Positions 36,371 through 44,352 of a DNA stretch of 52,816 bases are shown here, piece by piece; position 1 is the first letter of the stretch; the number at the start of each line of letters is the position of its first letter. This DNA comes from an uncultured Bacteroidota bacterium. Its GTDB lineage: Bacteria; Bacteroidota; Bacteroidia; Bacteroidales; F082. The notes below the pieces were generated by a model. The model was given only the letters and a program-made list of their open reading frames with translations, was not told the DNA's origin and ran no database searches. The stretch spans positions 1 to 52,816 of the forward strand of contig CAITDJ010000125.1 of NCBI GenBank assembly GCA_903891085.1, written 5' to 3'. Made by a program: the position numbers and the translations under genes.

Positions 36371-36877
36371 ATGAAAATAAATAAATATATCCTTCTATCC
36401 TTGATTTCTATAGTCATTTTATTCTCAGCATGTAGTTCAAAAAAAGGGATTCCAGCTGCGTTTTACAATTGCAGCGTTGAATGTTTGGGAACAGGAGTCG
36501 ATGGGACTCAGCTTGTTAAAGCGTGGGGGATAGGCGCTGATATGAATGAAGCGATCGAAAAAGCCAAATTGAATGCCATCCGTACGGTATTGTTTAATGG
36601 AATTACAGCCGGCAAAGCCGGATGCATGATTGTCCCGTTAATCAATGTCCCTGGAACCGAACAACTACATCAGGATTTTTTTAACAAGTTCTTTAGTGCC
36701 GATGGCAAATATGTAAATTTTATCGTTTTAAGCGTTGATCAGGGTGTTGATCCTATGGACAGGATAAAGGCAGGAAAACAATACAAAGTGGCTGTTGTGG
36801 CTGCTGTATTGCATTCCTCACTGCGTAAAGAATTGGAAAATAATGGAATAGTGAAGCCTTTGGGCAGCGGCTTCTAA
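36371..36877 (+). CDS. LPP20-like small lipoprotein
   Basis: The 168-residue product has a lipoprotein signal ending LFSAC (Cys21). The folded part contains TQLVKAWGIGADMNEAIEKA, with KLNAIRTVLFNGI following, the helix/strand arrangement found in LPP20/LpoB-like lipoproteins, where an Ala-rich helix follows an 'AWG' strand. Two cysteines (33 and 37, YNCSVEC) and Cys101 could form disulphides. It is expected on the periplasmic face of a membrane. It follows the large exported protein by 74 bases and ends the block; a 501-base gap comes next. The two probably form a complex. Family placement is by pattern only. Confidence 0.65.
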   Translation: MKINKYILLSLISIVILFSACSSKKGIPAAFYNCSVECLGTGVDGTQLVKAWGIGADMNEAIEKAKLNAIRTVLFNGITAGKAGCMIVPLINVPGTEQLHQDFFNKFFSADGKYVNFIVLSVDQGVDPMDRIKAGKQYKVAVVAAVLHSSLRKELENNGIVKPLGSGF

Positions 36878-37378
36878 TGCTGCTTATAAGTTTTCAAAAT
36901 CTTATATTGTAAATCCATCCTATATTTCTGAATGTTTCAATGATGCCTCCATATTCAATGGATTCTAACCTTTATGGTTTGTTTTTGGGCATAAAACTAA
37001 TTCAATTAACAATGACTAACCTTTTGAAATATCCTAGGTTTCATCAATCGAAAAGAGATAGTTTGAGATTTTATTAATTATTTTTCAAAACTTTCTGTTA
37101 ATTTTCAGGTGAATGCACAAAAGATAGAAAGAAATAGCAATAAACCGTTGAAAAACTCTACAGGTGTAAAGAAATTAAGCAATACACGATAATCGATTGC
37201 TTAACAGTTGATTGTGATGGCTAAATGTATTATGTGTATAAATATTCAACACTATGATTGTGTAAATATGTAACACTCTGATAATTATTATGCTGATAAA
37301 CAGTATATTAGACAGTGTTTTTGGCTTTGGCATTGTATTTGAATAGCTTTTTGAACAACGTTATTAAAAAATAATGCC
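36878..37378. other. intergenic region with a sigma-54 promoter and possible activator sites
   Basis: No gene is visible in these 501 bases. Besides the sigma-54 match at 37321-37337, AACACT occurs at 37248 and 37272, and its complement AGTGTT at 37314. ACAC (37249-37252) and GTGT (37260-37263) form a small inverted repeat around 7 bases. These could be enhancer sites for the NtrC-type regulator encoded downstream, at a plausible distance of about 60-90 bases upstream of transcription start. A weak hairpin near 36887-36906 may end the previous operon. Confidence 0.4.
37321..37337 (+). promoter_or_regulatory. sigma-54 (-24/-12) promoter
   Basis: TTGGCTTTGGCATTGTA matches YTGGCACGRNNNTTGCW at all key -24 bases (TGGC) and at TTG of the -12 element. 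The mismatches are ACG to TTT and C to T. It lies 42 bases before the start codon at 37379, and a sigma-54 activator is encoded two genes downstream. Confidence 0.6.
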
Positions 37379-39067
37379 ATGAAAACTATCCTTTCAATCA
37401 GCACGATCATTTTATCGCTTCTCTTCTGTGGAAATGTAAGATGCAAAGAAGGAAGACCCGAAAATCAAGCCTCAGTGCCTGCAAGCATTCAAATTGTCTG
37501 CACATCTGATTTGCAGCCATTAACTTCGCAGTTGGTGGGTTCATTCGTCGAACAGCACCCTGAAACGAAAATTGAATTGGTAACCGAAAGTCCTGAGGCA
37601 ATTCGTTCAGGTAATATTGCGAACCTGGGATTCACCTCAACTGATTACCAACTGAAGGGAATCAATGAAAACCAATGGAACATGGTAATTGGCCGTGATG
37701 TTGTCGTTCCTGTTTTGAATACCAAAAATCCATTGATGGACGAAATTTCTATAAACGGAATGTCGATTGAGGTGCTTAACAGGATATTTGGTAATGTTAG
37801 CGCTCAACATACAGCTAATGTAACTTCCAATAACCCAAAAATGCAAATGACTGTCTACGTGGTCAACGACGAATCAGTAAAATCAGCCGTTTCCCGATTT
37901 TTGAAAGTCTCTGATATCTCATCACTTGATATAATATTTGGTAATGAAACTGAAGTGATTTCCTCGATACAGAACAATCCAAACGCCATCGGTTTTTGCC
38001 ATCTCTCAGGCATTTTCGATTCAGAAACCAGTCTGTTGGCAACAAATATCAGCCTGGTTCCAATTGATAAAAACGGAAATGGGCATCTTGATGCCATGGA
38101 AGATATTTATGCCGACATGTCTGTTTTTATGCGAGGTGTGTGGATTGGAAAATATCCTAAAGCACTCATCAACAAAATGTACGCAATAAATAATACACTT
38201 CCAGCCAAAGAGGCTGAGGTTACTTTTTTGAAATGGATCCTTGCTGATGGTCAGTCAGTTTTACATTCGGCTGGCTATTCTGCCCTCGAAACCAACGAAA
38301 TTCAATCACAGCTTGCCAAACTTAATCCGGTTGCTGTTGAAATGCCTCCCTATAGTTTTATATATTCTCCATCTGTCATTTTCCTCTTGGTTTTTGCAGC
38401 AATATTGGCCTTTAGTATCTTTTTAACTGCTGTTGTAAAAGGTTTCAGAAAAGATGAAAACTCGCTTGTGCCAGATGATGAAGTATTTATGAATGGTTTT
38501 GATGAAAAGTCGGTTAAAATCCCGATGGGATTGTATTTCGACAAAACTCATACATGGGCTTTCATGGAAAAAGATGGTGTAGTATCTGTTGGATTGGACG
38601 ATTTTCTGCAACATATTACCGGACCGATCACAGGTATCGAAATGAAATTCCCGGGCGAAAAAATCAAAAAAGGAGAGGTGCTTTTTACCATCATTCAACA
38701 TGGCAAACATTTACATGTTTACGCTCCGGTGTCAGGTACCATTAAACAAAGCAACGAACAATTGAAATCAAGAGCAGGGTTCATCAACGAATCTCCTTTT
38801 ACCGAGGGCTGGGTATATAAAATTGAACCTGCTGGCTGGTTAAAAGAAATTCAATTACTCACCCTGGCCGATTCGTATAAAAAATGGATCAGAAATGAAT
38901 TCATACGTGTGAAAGATTTCCTGACTGACTCCATTAATACTCAGCATCTTGAGTATGCACATATCGTACTACAGGATGGCGGACTATTAAAAGACAATGT
39001 ATTGGCGGAATTTGGTCCTGAGGTTTGGGACGATTTTCAAACTAAATTTCTCGATTTGAATAAATAA
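37379..39067 (+). CDS. PstS-like periplasmic binding domain fused to a GcvH-like cytoplasmic domain
   Basis: The 562-residue product has a signal peptide (1-22), then a PstS/PBP-type substrate-binding domain (about 34-315; SIQIVCTSDLQPLTSQLV, GRDVVVPVLNTKNPLMDEIS, NPNAIGFCHLS). One membrane helix follows (about 331-355), then a glycine-cleavage-H-like domain (about 378-500; FDKTHTWAFMEKDGVVSVGL, VYAPVSGTI) and a helical tail. In true H proteins the lipoyl lysine lies six residues before the Tyr of the YxPVSG segment; here that residue is Gly442 and the only nearby lysine, Lys443, is one place off, so lipoylation is doubtful. The protein probably senses a periplasmic ligand and passes the state inward to the next two genes. 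A sigma-54 promoter precedes it. Confidence 0.8.
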   Translation: MKTILSISTIILSLLFCGNVRCKEGRPENQASVPASIQIVCTSDLQPLTSQLVGSFVEQHPETKIELVTESPEAIRSGNIANLGFTSTDYQLKGINENQWNMVIGRDVVVPVLNTKNPLMDEISINGMSIEVLNRIFGNVSAQHTANVTSNNPKMQMTVYVVNDESVKSAVSRFLKVSDISSLDIIFGNETEVISSIQNNPNAIGFCHLSGIFDSETSLLATNISLVPIDKNGNGHLDAMEDIYADMSVFMRGVWIGKYPKALINKMYAINNTLPAKEAEVTFLKWILADGQSVLHSAGYSALETNEIQSQLAKLNPVAVEMPPYSFIYSPSVIFLLVFAAILAFSIFLTAVVKGFRKDENSLVPDDEVFMNGFDEKSVKIPMGLYFDKTHTWAFMEKDGVVSVGLDDFLQHITGPITGIEMKFPGEKIKKGEVLFTIIQHGKHLHVYAPVSGTIKQSNEQLKSRAGFINESPFTEGWVYKIEPAGWLKEIQLLTLADSYKKWIRNEFIRVKDFLTDSINTQHLEYAHIVLQDGGLLKDNVLAEFGPEVWDDFQTKFLDLNK

Positions 39068-39103
39068 TCATCATGTGTTTTTTAGGTTTTTAATCATTTT
39101 TGT

Positions 39104-39136
39104 AAAAAAAACTGGCAAGTATGCCGGTTTTTTTTT
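39104..39136 (+). terminator. intrinsic terminator
   Basis: ACTGGCA (39111-39117) pairs with TGCCGGT (39122-39128, one G-T pair) around the loop AGTA, extended by A- and T-runs. It lies 37 bases after the PstS-GcvH stop, so the sensor kinase gene needs its own promoter or read-through. Confidence 0.8.
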
Positions 39137-39199
39137 ATCTTGCACTGAAGTATCAGAAATCTGTTTTTATTGTCGAATCAGTAATTAACGATTGTCATA

Positions 39200-40870
39200 A
39201 TGAATCTCCTGCATAAGTCTACCCCTGAAAAAAAGTTAAGAAATACTTTTTTTAGCAAGTACCTGAAAACCGAAAGGTCCATTTATGGCAGAGTAGTGCT
39301 GATCATTACTATTATGTCCATTATATTGTTTGTTTCATTTGGCGTAATATTCAGGTCTGTTTATGAACAACATTTGAATACAGTGATTATCCAAAGCGGG
39401 AATAATGTTGGAACACTGGTCGAAGGTGCCCTGTATCAATCCATGTTGGAAAACGATAAAAGCACCCTCCAGAACACGCTCGATATTATACATACCATGC
39501 CCGGAATTGAGGAAGTGAATATGTATGATGCCTTTGATAGTCTCGTCTATTCATCCATACCCCTTGATACGGTAGGGCAAATTGATCCAAACTGTATTGA
39601 ATGTCACGATGATATGGCAACGATGTTTCCAAGAAATGTAAAAACATACAAAATCATTTCAGCTGACACCGATTGCAAGATGAATGAAAGTGAGAATGGC
39701 CAGCGACATTTACTGATCAATACACCTATTTTGAATGCAAAATCATGTTACACCAGCAAATGTCATGCCCATAGTCCAGATGAAGAGGTGCTAGGTTCAC
39801 TGATCATTAAAGTTCCGTTAAAAGAGTTGGATGCAGCAGTTACAAAATCTTCCATGGAGTTTTACTTGCTGGCTACAATAACTACCATATTGCTGGTGTC
39901 ATTTTGGATATTTTTTACCAACCGTGAAATAAAAAAACCTTTAAATGCGCTTGTTAGTGCAAGTATTGCCGTTGCAAAAGGTGACCGAAGCATGCGTGTC
40001 GAGGTGAAACCAAATCAATTGGATGATATGCGTCTGGTTTCAGGGGCATTCAATAATATGCTCGATAACCTGCAGACGGCCCAGGTTGAACTCGAAAACT
40101 GGTCGCAACAGCTCGAATACAAGGTGCAGAAAAAAACCGAAGAACTGGGTGCTGCCCAAAAAGAATTGATTCATATCGAGCGGCTTGCCTCACTCGGCAA
40201 ACTGGCTTCCTCTGTTGCGCACGAAATCAACAATCCATTATCCGGAATACTCATCTATACAAAACTTGTTCAGAAACAACTCGGCAATCCTGAGCTGCCC
40301 GATGAAAAAAAAGAGTTGATGCTGAAGCATCTGAAAATGATTGAAAACGAAACAAAGCGGTGTGGTGATATTGTAAGAGGGCTGTTGGATTTTTCGAAGA
40401 AAGACCAGCAGGATTATGAGCCGAAGGCACTCCACGAGATTTTGCAGGAGACTTTCGATCTGATGACACACACGATTAAAATTGCTAATATTAATTTTGT
40501 TAAGTTTTTTGCAGCAACATCCGACCTTATTTACTGTAGTCCTAACCAAATTAAGCAGGCATGTATCGGCATCATTGTGAATGCATCCGAGGCAATTGTC
40601 GATAGCGGTGAGATTCAGTTAAAAACGTCGAATCCTGATTCCGAAACCATAAAAATAGAAATCATTGATGATGGAGTTGGCATCGCCCCCTTAAATTTAC
40701 TGCACATTTTCGAACCCTTCTTTTCGACGAAACAGCAAATGCAGGGCATAGGACTTGGCTTGTCAATTGCGCACGGTATTATTCAAAGTCATAAAGGAAG
40801 GATACAGGTAAAATCAGTCCCTGGCCAGGGTACAACCATGTCGATCATTCTGCCCTTAATCAGAAACTAA
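39200..40870 (+). CDS. haem-binding sensor histidine kinase
   Basis: The 556-residue product has two membrane helices (about 31-51 and 221-240) bounding a periplasmic domain. This domain carries two c-type haem attachment motifs: CIECH (132-136) and the longer spaced CYTSKCH (183-189, C-x4-CH). A HAMP linker (about 241-295), a coiled coil, the HisKA dimerisation domain with VAHEINNPLSG (His341) and a HATPase domain (DDGVGIAP, GIGLGLSIAHG) follow. A covalently bound haem at the periplasmic face suggests sensing of redox state or a gas such as NO or oxygen. The NtrC-type regulator starts 7 bases after its stop, so they are an operon and a cognate pair. Confidence 0.9.
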   Translation: MNLLHKSTPEKKLRNTFFSKYLKTERSIYGRVVLIITIMSIILFVSFGVIFRSVYEQHLNTVIIQSGNNVGTLVEGALYQSMLENDKSTLQNTLDIIHTMPGIEEVNMYDAFDSLVYSSIPLDTVGQIDPNCIECHDDMATMFPRNVKTYKIISADTDCKMNESENGQRHLLINTPILNAKSCYTSKCHAHSPDEEVLGSLIIKVPLKELDAAVTKSSMEFYLLATITTILLVSFWIFFTNREIKKPLNALVSASIAVAKGDRSMRVEVKPNQLDDMRLVSGAFNNMLDNLQTAQVELENWSQQLEYKVQKKTEELGAAQKELIHIERLASLGKLASSVAHEINNPLSGILIYTKLVQKQLGNPELPDEKKELMLKHLKMIENETKRCGDIVRGLLDFSKKDQQDYEPKALHEILQETFDLMTHTIKIANINFVKFFAATSDLIYCSPNQIKQACIGIIVNASEAIVDSGEIQLKTSNPDSETIKIEIIDDGVGIAPLNLLHIFEPFFSTKQQMQGIGLGLSIAHGIIQSHKGRIQVKSVPGQGTTMSIILPLIRN

Positions 40871-40877
40871 CAAAAAT

Positions 40878-42218
40878 ATGGAGAAGAAAATTTCAATTTT
40901 AGTCGTCGATGATGAGGAATCTGTCCGGGATTCGTTAAATATCTGGTTCACAGAGGATGGATATCGGGTTCGTTGTGCCGAAAACGCTACAAAAGCCTTG
41001 TCACTGCTCGAATCGGATAGTTTTGATATTATCCTGGCTGATATTAAAATGCCCGGAATGGACGGTCTTGAGATGCTTCGAAGGGTCAAATCAATGAACA
41101 AGGATGCCATTTTCATTGTCATGACGGCATTTGCCACAGTGGATACGGCCGTAAAAGCATTGAAAGACGGTGCTTTCGATTATATAACCAAGCCGTTCGA
41201 CCCCGACGATTTATCGCACCTTATCCGAAATGCCACCAAACAAATTACACTCGTTCACGAAAATGATACCTTAAAACGCAGGGTCGATTCGCTCGATAAT
41301 GTGGAAGACCTGATTGGCAAGAGTGAATCGATCAAAAAGGTATTGCGCGAGGTGGAAAGCGTGGCTCCGACCAACTCATCCGTTATCATCACAGGCGAAA
41401 GCGGTACAGGCAAGGAACTCATTGCCCGTGCCATTCACACCAACTCGCTGCGTAAGTTTTACCCGCTGGTGAGTGTGCATTGCGGTGCGCTGACCGAAAG
41501 TTTATTGGAAAGTGAGCTCTTCGGACATGAAAAGGGTGCCTTCACCGGTGCGCTCTACAACCGTAAAGGCCGCTTCGAAATGGCCGATAGCGGAACCATT
41601 TTTCTGGATGAAATTGCTACCATTTCGCAAAAAATGCAGATCGAATTACTCAGGGTTCTCGAAACGAAAAGCTTCATGCGCGTAGGAGGGAACAAAGAAA
41701 TTACCTCCGATTTTCGTGTAATATGCGCCACAAACAAAGACTTGAAGAGTCTGGTCGAAAACGGAACATTCCGTGAAGATTTGTATTACCGGCTTAATGT
41801 GATGAATATACACGTTCCGCCCCTCCGCGAAAGATTAGACGATATCCCGCTATTGGTAGAGTATTTCATTAAAAAATACTGTACAAGCATGAATAAACCG
41901 CTTGTAACGATGGAGGCTGCTGCCATGAAGCGTTTGTTGGAATATCCATTCCCGGGCAATATCAGGGAACTCGAAAACATGATCGAACGAGCGATCGTAG
42001 TAGGAAATGGTAAAAAAATTAAAGTAAGTGATCTGCCCCTCGGAAAGGATATCATCGAAACCAATCTTGAGAGCCTTGATGACTTCGAGCGTGTCTTCAT
42101 TCTTCAGATTCTGAACAAGTATAGCTGGAATATTTCGCGATCTGCGTCGGCATTGAAAGTCGATCGTGTTACGCTGTACAACAAGATCAAAAAATATGGA
42201 TTGAAACCGGTGAAATGA
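40878..42218 (+). CDS. NtrC-family sigma-54 response regulator
   Basis: The 446-residue protein has a receiver domain (1-120) with DD at 11-12, phospho-acceptor Asp55 (ADIKMPGMDG), MTAFA and Lys105. An AAA+ sigma-54 interaction domain (about 145-375) has Walker A GESGTGKE (173-180), GAFTGA (220-225, contacts sigma-54) and Walker B TIFLDE. A Fis-type helix-turn-helix ends the protein (about 405-446; NKYSWNISRSASALKVDRVT). All functional residues are present. It should be phosphorylated by the adjacent haem kinase and activate sigma-54 promoters, the best candidate being that at 37321 upstream of the PstS-GcvH gene. Confidence 0.95.
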   Translation: MEKKISILVVDDEESVRDSLNIWFTEDGYRVRCAENATKALSLLESDSFDIILADIKMPGMDGLEMLRRVKSMNKDAIFIVMTAFATVDTAVKALKDGAFDYITKPFDPDDLSHLIRNATKQITLVHENDTLKRRVDSLDNVEDLIGKSESIKKVLREVESVAPTNSSVIITGESGTGKELIARAIHTNSLRKFYPLVSVHCGALTESLLESELFGHEKGAFTGALYNRKGRFEMADSGTIFLDEIATISQKMQIELLRVLETKSFMRVGGNKEITSDFRVICATNKDLKSLVENGTFREDLYYRLNVMNIHVPPLRERLDDIPLLVEYFIKKYCTSMNKPLVTMEAAAMKRLLEYPFPGNIRELENMIERAIVVGNGKKIKVSDLPLGKDIIETNLESLDDFERVFILQILNKYSWNISRSASALKVDRVTLYNKIKKYGLKPVK

Positions 42219-42289
42219 TCGGGCGGGTGTTAAAATTTGTGATGGAGGCCTGTTCCATAAATAAATTCAATAATTGTATTGCCAGGTAA

Positions 42290-42838
42290 ATGAGTGCGCA
42301 ACATATCACCTTATTAACTTTTGGTTTTTTCGATAAAAACTTGCTGAAGGAGGTGGCCGAGGCGGTGGCGCTTGGTTTTCGGTGCGAAGTGGTGTGCAAA
42401 GAAGCGCGTATCGATTTGGGCGAATATTTTAATGCCGGACGTAGGCAATACAACGGAGATAGACTATTGAGCGTAGTCGGGACGTTGCACTTACCTGATT
42501 CGATGAAAACAATCGGCCTTTTTAGTGTTGATTTGTACATTCCCATTCTCACCTATATTTTCGGTCAGGCGCATCTTGGCGGAGAGGCAGGCGTTGCCTC
42601 TATGTTTCGCCTGGGAAACGAATTATATGGTCTCGCACCTGAATTGTTGCTGCAAAATGAACGTTTTATCAAAGAGGTAATTCACGAACTGGGGCATACC
42701 TTTGGGTTATTGCATTGTTATGATGTGAGTTGTGTGATGCGGTCAAGCGCGTATGTTGAAGATATTGATCAGAAAGAGAAGTATTTTTGCGCGAACTGTT
42801 ATGCAGCCCTGGGATTTATTGGGGCTGTGGCGAAATAA
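42290..42838 (+). CDS. amzA: archaemetzincin-type zinc metalloprotease (family M54)
   Basis: Archaemetzincins are small metzincin-clan proteases with a second zinc site; they are universal in many archaea and scattered in bacteria. The 182-residue product carries HELGHTFGLLH (His132, Glu133, His136, His142) followed by the family-specific cysteines: Cys143, Cys148 (C-x4-C), the Met of CVM as the Met-turn, and CANC (Cys167, Cys170). The length and N-terminal beta strands (ITLLTFGFFD) fit the family. No signal peptide is seen, so it is cytoplasmic. It lies 71 bases after the sigma-54 regulator on the same strand; a functional link is not obvious. Confidence 0.93.
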   Translation: MSAQHITLLTFGFFDKNLLKEVAEAVALGFRCEVVCKEARIDLGEYFNAGRRQYNGDRLLSVVGTLHLPDSMKTIGLFSVDLYIPILTYIFGQAHLGGEAGVASMFRLGNELYGLAPELLLQNERFIKEVIHELGHTFGLLHCYDVSCVMRSSAYVEDIDQKEKYFCANCYAALGFIGAVAK

Positions 42839-42967
42839 ACCCATTATTCCAATAGTACTATTCGATCCTTCCTACTCATTTTACTGCAACTAACACATCT
42901 CCGGATTCATCAATTAATGCATGCCAGAGAATGCAATCATACAAACAATGCGAATCCATAAAAAAAC

Positions 42968-43005
42968 AAGCCCGTTTCCGTGCTGCAAACAGCTGAAACG
43001 GGCTT
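42968..43005. terminator. bidirectional intrinsic terminator
   Basis: AAGCCCGTTTC (42968-42978) pairs with GAAACGGGCTT (42995-43005) between the convergent archaemetzincin and cytochrome c peroxidase genes. The A-run at 42961-42966 gives a T-tract on the minus strand, so it best terminates the peroxidase gene. Confidence 0.8.
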
Positions 43006-43026
43006 ATTTACAATTGAATAGTAACT

Positions 43027-44070
43027 TTATGGCATCGCCGGAATTACCTTTGCTTCTGCTGGAACTTCGGCGGTGAGTGCTTTAAGAAATGTGGTGATTT
43101 CAGCCACCTGTTCGGGACTTAGCTCCTTGTTCAATTGTGCCTTAGCCATGATCTGAACCGACTTATCGAGTTCCTTTACACTGCCATCGTGCAGGTATGG
43201 CCAGGTTTCGGCGATATTACGGAGCGAAGGAACCTTAAACATATATTTATCCATTTCATTTTTGGTAACAGCCATCTTGCCAAGGTCGTCCACAGGGCTA
43301 TTTGTCAGGTCTTTGTGTGTGCCAAAGAGTGGGTACTTCTGAAACATATTTCCGCCCAACAAGGGACCCATATGACAGGCTGTGCAGCCGGTTTCAACAA
43401 AGGTGTTAAAACCTTTCAACTCCTGTTCGTTCAATGCGGTGAGGTCACCTCCTAGGAATTTATCGAATCGGCCCGGTGTGAGCAAGGTACGTTCGAAAGC
43501 AGCAATGGCTTTTTGCATATTGATAAACGACACCGGTTGTTTCTCTCCTGCGAAGGCAGCCTCAAACATTTTCAGATAGCCTTCGTTTTTCGATAGACGG
43601 TTGACAACTTCCTTTTCGCTTGGCATATTCATTTCTGCTGGGTTCATCACCGGTCCGCCTGCCTGCTCCTCTACATCTTTCATACGGCCATCCCAGAACT
43701 GCACAAAATGCAGGGCAGCATTAAAAGTGGTTGGCGAATTTCTTGTGCCCGGTTTGCCATTGTCGCCCGGACTGGTTGCTTTGTTATCAACACCATAGGT
43801 GGCAATATTATGACAGGTATTGCAACTTTGTGTGTTGTTCAACGACAAACGGTTGTCGTAGTAAAGTGTTTTGCCAAGCAATACTTTTTCAGGAGTTACC
43901 TGATTTTCGGGATTTACAGCGGCTGTTGGCAGCGGCTGATACAGGTTCTTGGCAACCTGAAGCACGGTAGCAGGTACAATAGCTGATGTTTTTTCCTTGG
44001 GTTGTGGACCCGAACAGCCCACACTAAAAGCCAACGCAATAAGGATGGCAATAGATGCGATTTTTTTCAT
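43027..44070 (-). CDS. dihaem cytochrome c peroxidase (MauG/CcpA family) lipoprotein
   Basis: This enzyme reduces hydrogen peroxide with electrons from a cytochrome, in the periplasm. The 347-residue product has a lipoprotein signal (FSVGC, Cys19), so it is membrane-anchored. It has two haem c motifs, CNTCH (83-87) and CTACH (229-233), with typical family segments LGKTLYYDNRLS, RNSPTTFNAALH, FWDGRMKDVEEQ, GPVMNPAEM, and VPSLRNIAETWPYLHDG. Length and spacing are normal. It is alone on the minus strand with its own promoter (44096-44130) and a shared terminator. With the haem sensor kinase nearby it suggests a redox-related neighbourhood, though no shared regulation is visible. Confidence 0.93.
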   Translation of the reverse strand: MKKIASIAILIALAFSVGCSGPQPKEKTSAIVPATVLQVAKNLYQPLPTAAVNPENQVTPEKVLLGKTLYYDNRLSLNNTQSCNTCHNIATYGVDNKATSPGDNGKPGTRNSPTTFNAALHFVQFWDGRMKDVEEQAGGPVMNPAEMNMPSEKEVVNRLSKNEGYLKMFEAAFAGEKQPVSFINMQKAIAAFERTLLTPGRFDKFLGGDLTALNEQELKGFNTFVETGCTACHMGPLLGGNMFQKYPLFGTHKDLTNSPVDDLGKMAVTKNEMDKYMFKVPSLRNIAETWPYLHDGSVKELDKSVQIMAKAQLNKELSPEQVAEITTFLKALTAEVPAEAKVIPAMP

Positions 44071-44095
44071 AATGTTGGTAGTTTATGGATTACTG

Positions 44096-44130
44096 CAAAT
44101 TTACATAAAAAAAACTGCCATCAAGGCAAA
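44096..44130 (-). promoter_or_regulatory. promoter of the cytochrome c peroxidase gene
   Basis: On the minus strand TAAATTTG (plus 44096-44103) matches TAnnTTTG. TTTG (44127-44130) lies 23 bases upstream, and TTG at 44122-44124 is an alternative with 18-base spacing. Transcription near 44089 gives a leader of about 19 bases. Confidence 0.6.
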
Positions 44131-44352
44131 AAAATCAATATTGTTTTATTAATAATTTTGAATATGTTACCCGGATTATTCAGCAGGTAGTAATCAATTG
44201 TCGGATTAACCGATTTGTTGCGAATGCCCCGATTTTGATCATATTTGAATTTTCTATGTGAAAAACTGGTAGTTGGCATTTTTTGTTATTTCATAGTAAC
44301 TTAGATGTTTATTTGGGGTAATAATGCCCGGCATTTTCAAATTTTCAACGAA

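Noticed and set aside
26800..36877. Type VI secretion regulation island
   Set aside because: No tss/Hcp/VgrG/ClpV-like gene is present among the neighbours, although a kinase, phosphatase and FHA set can accompany such systems.
42290..42838. Matrixin-type or other metzincin protease
   Set aside because: No signal peptide or propeptide is present, and the C-x4-C and CxxC cysteines are specific to archaemetzincins.
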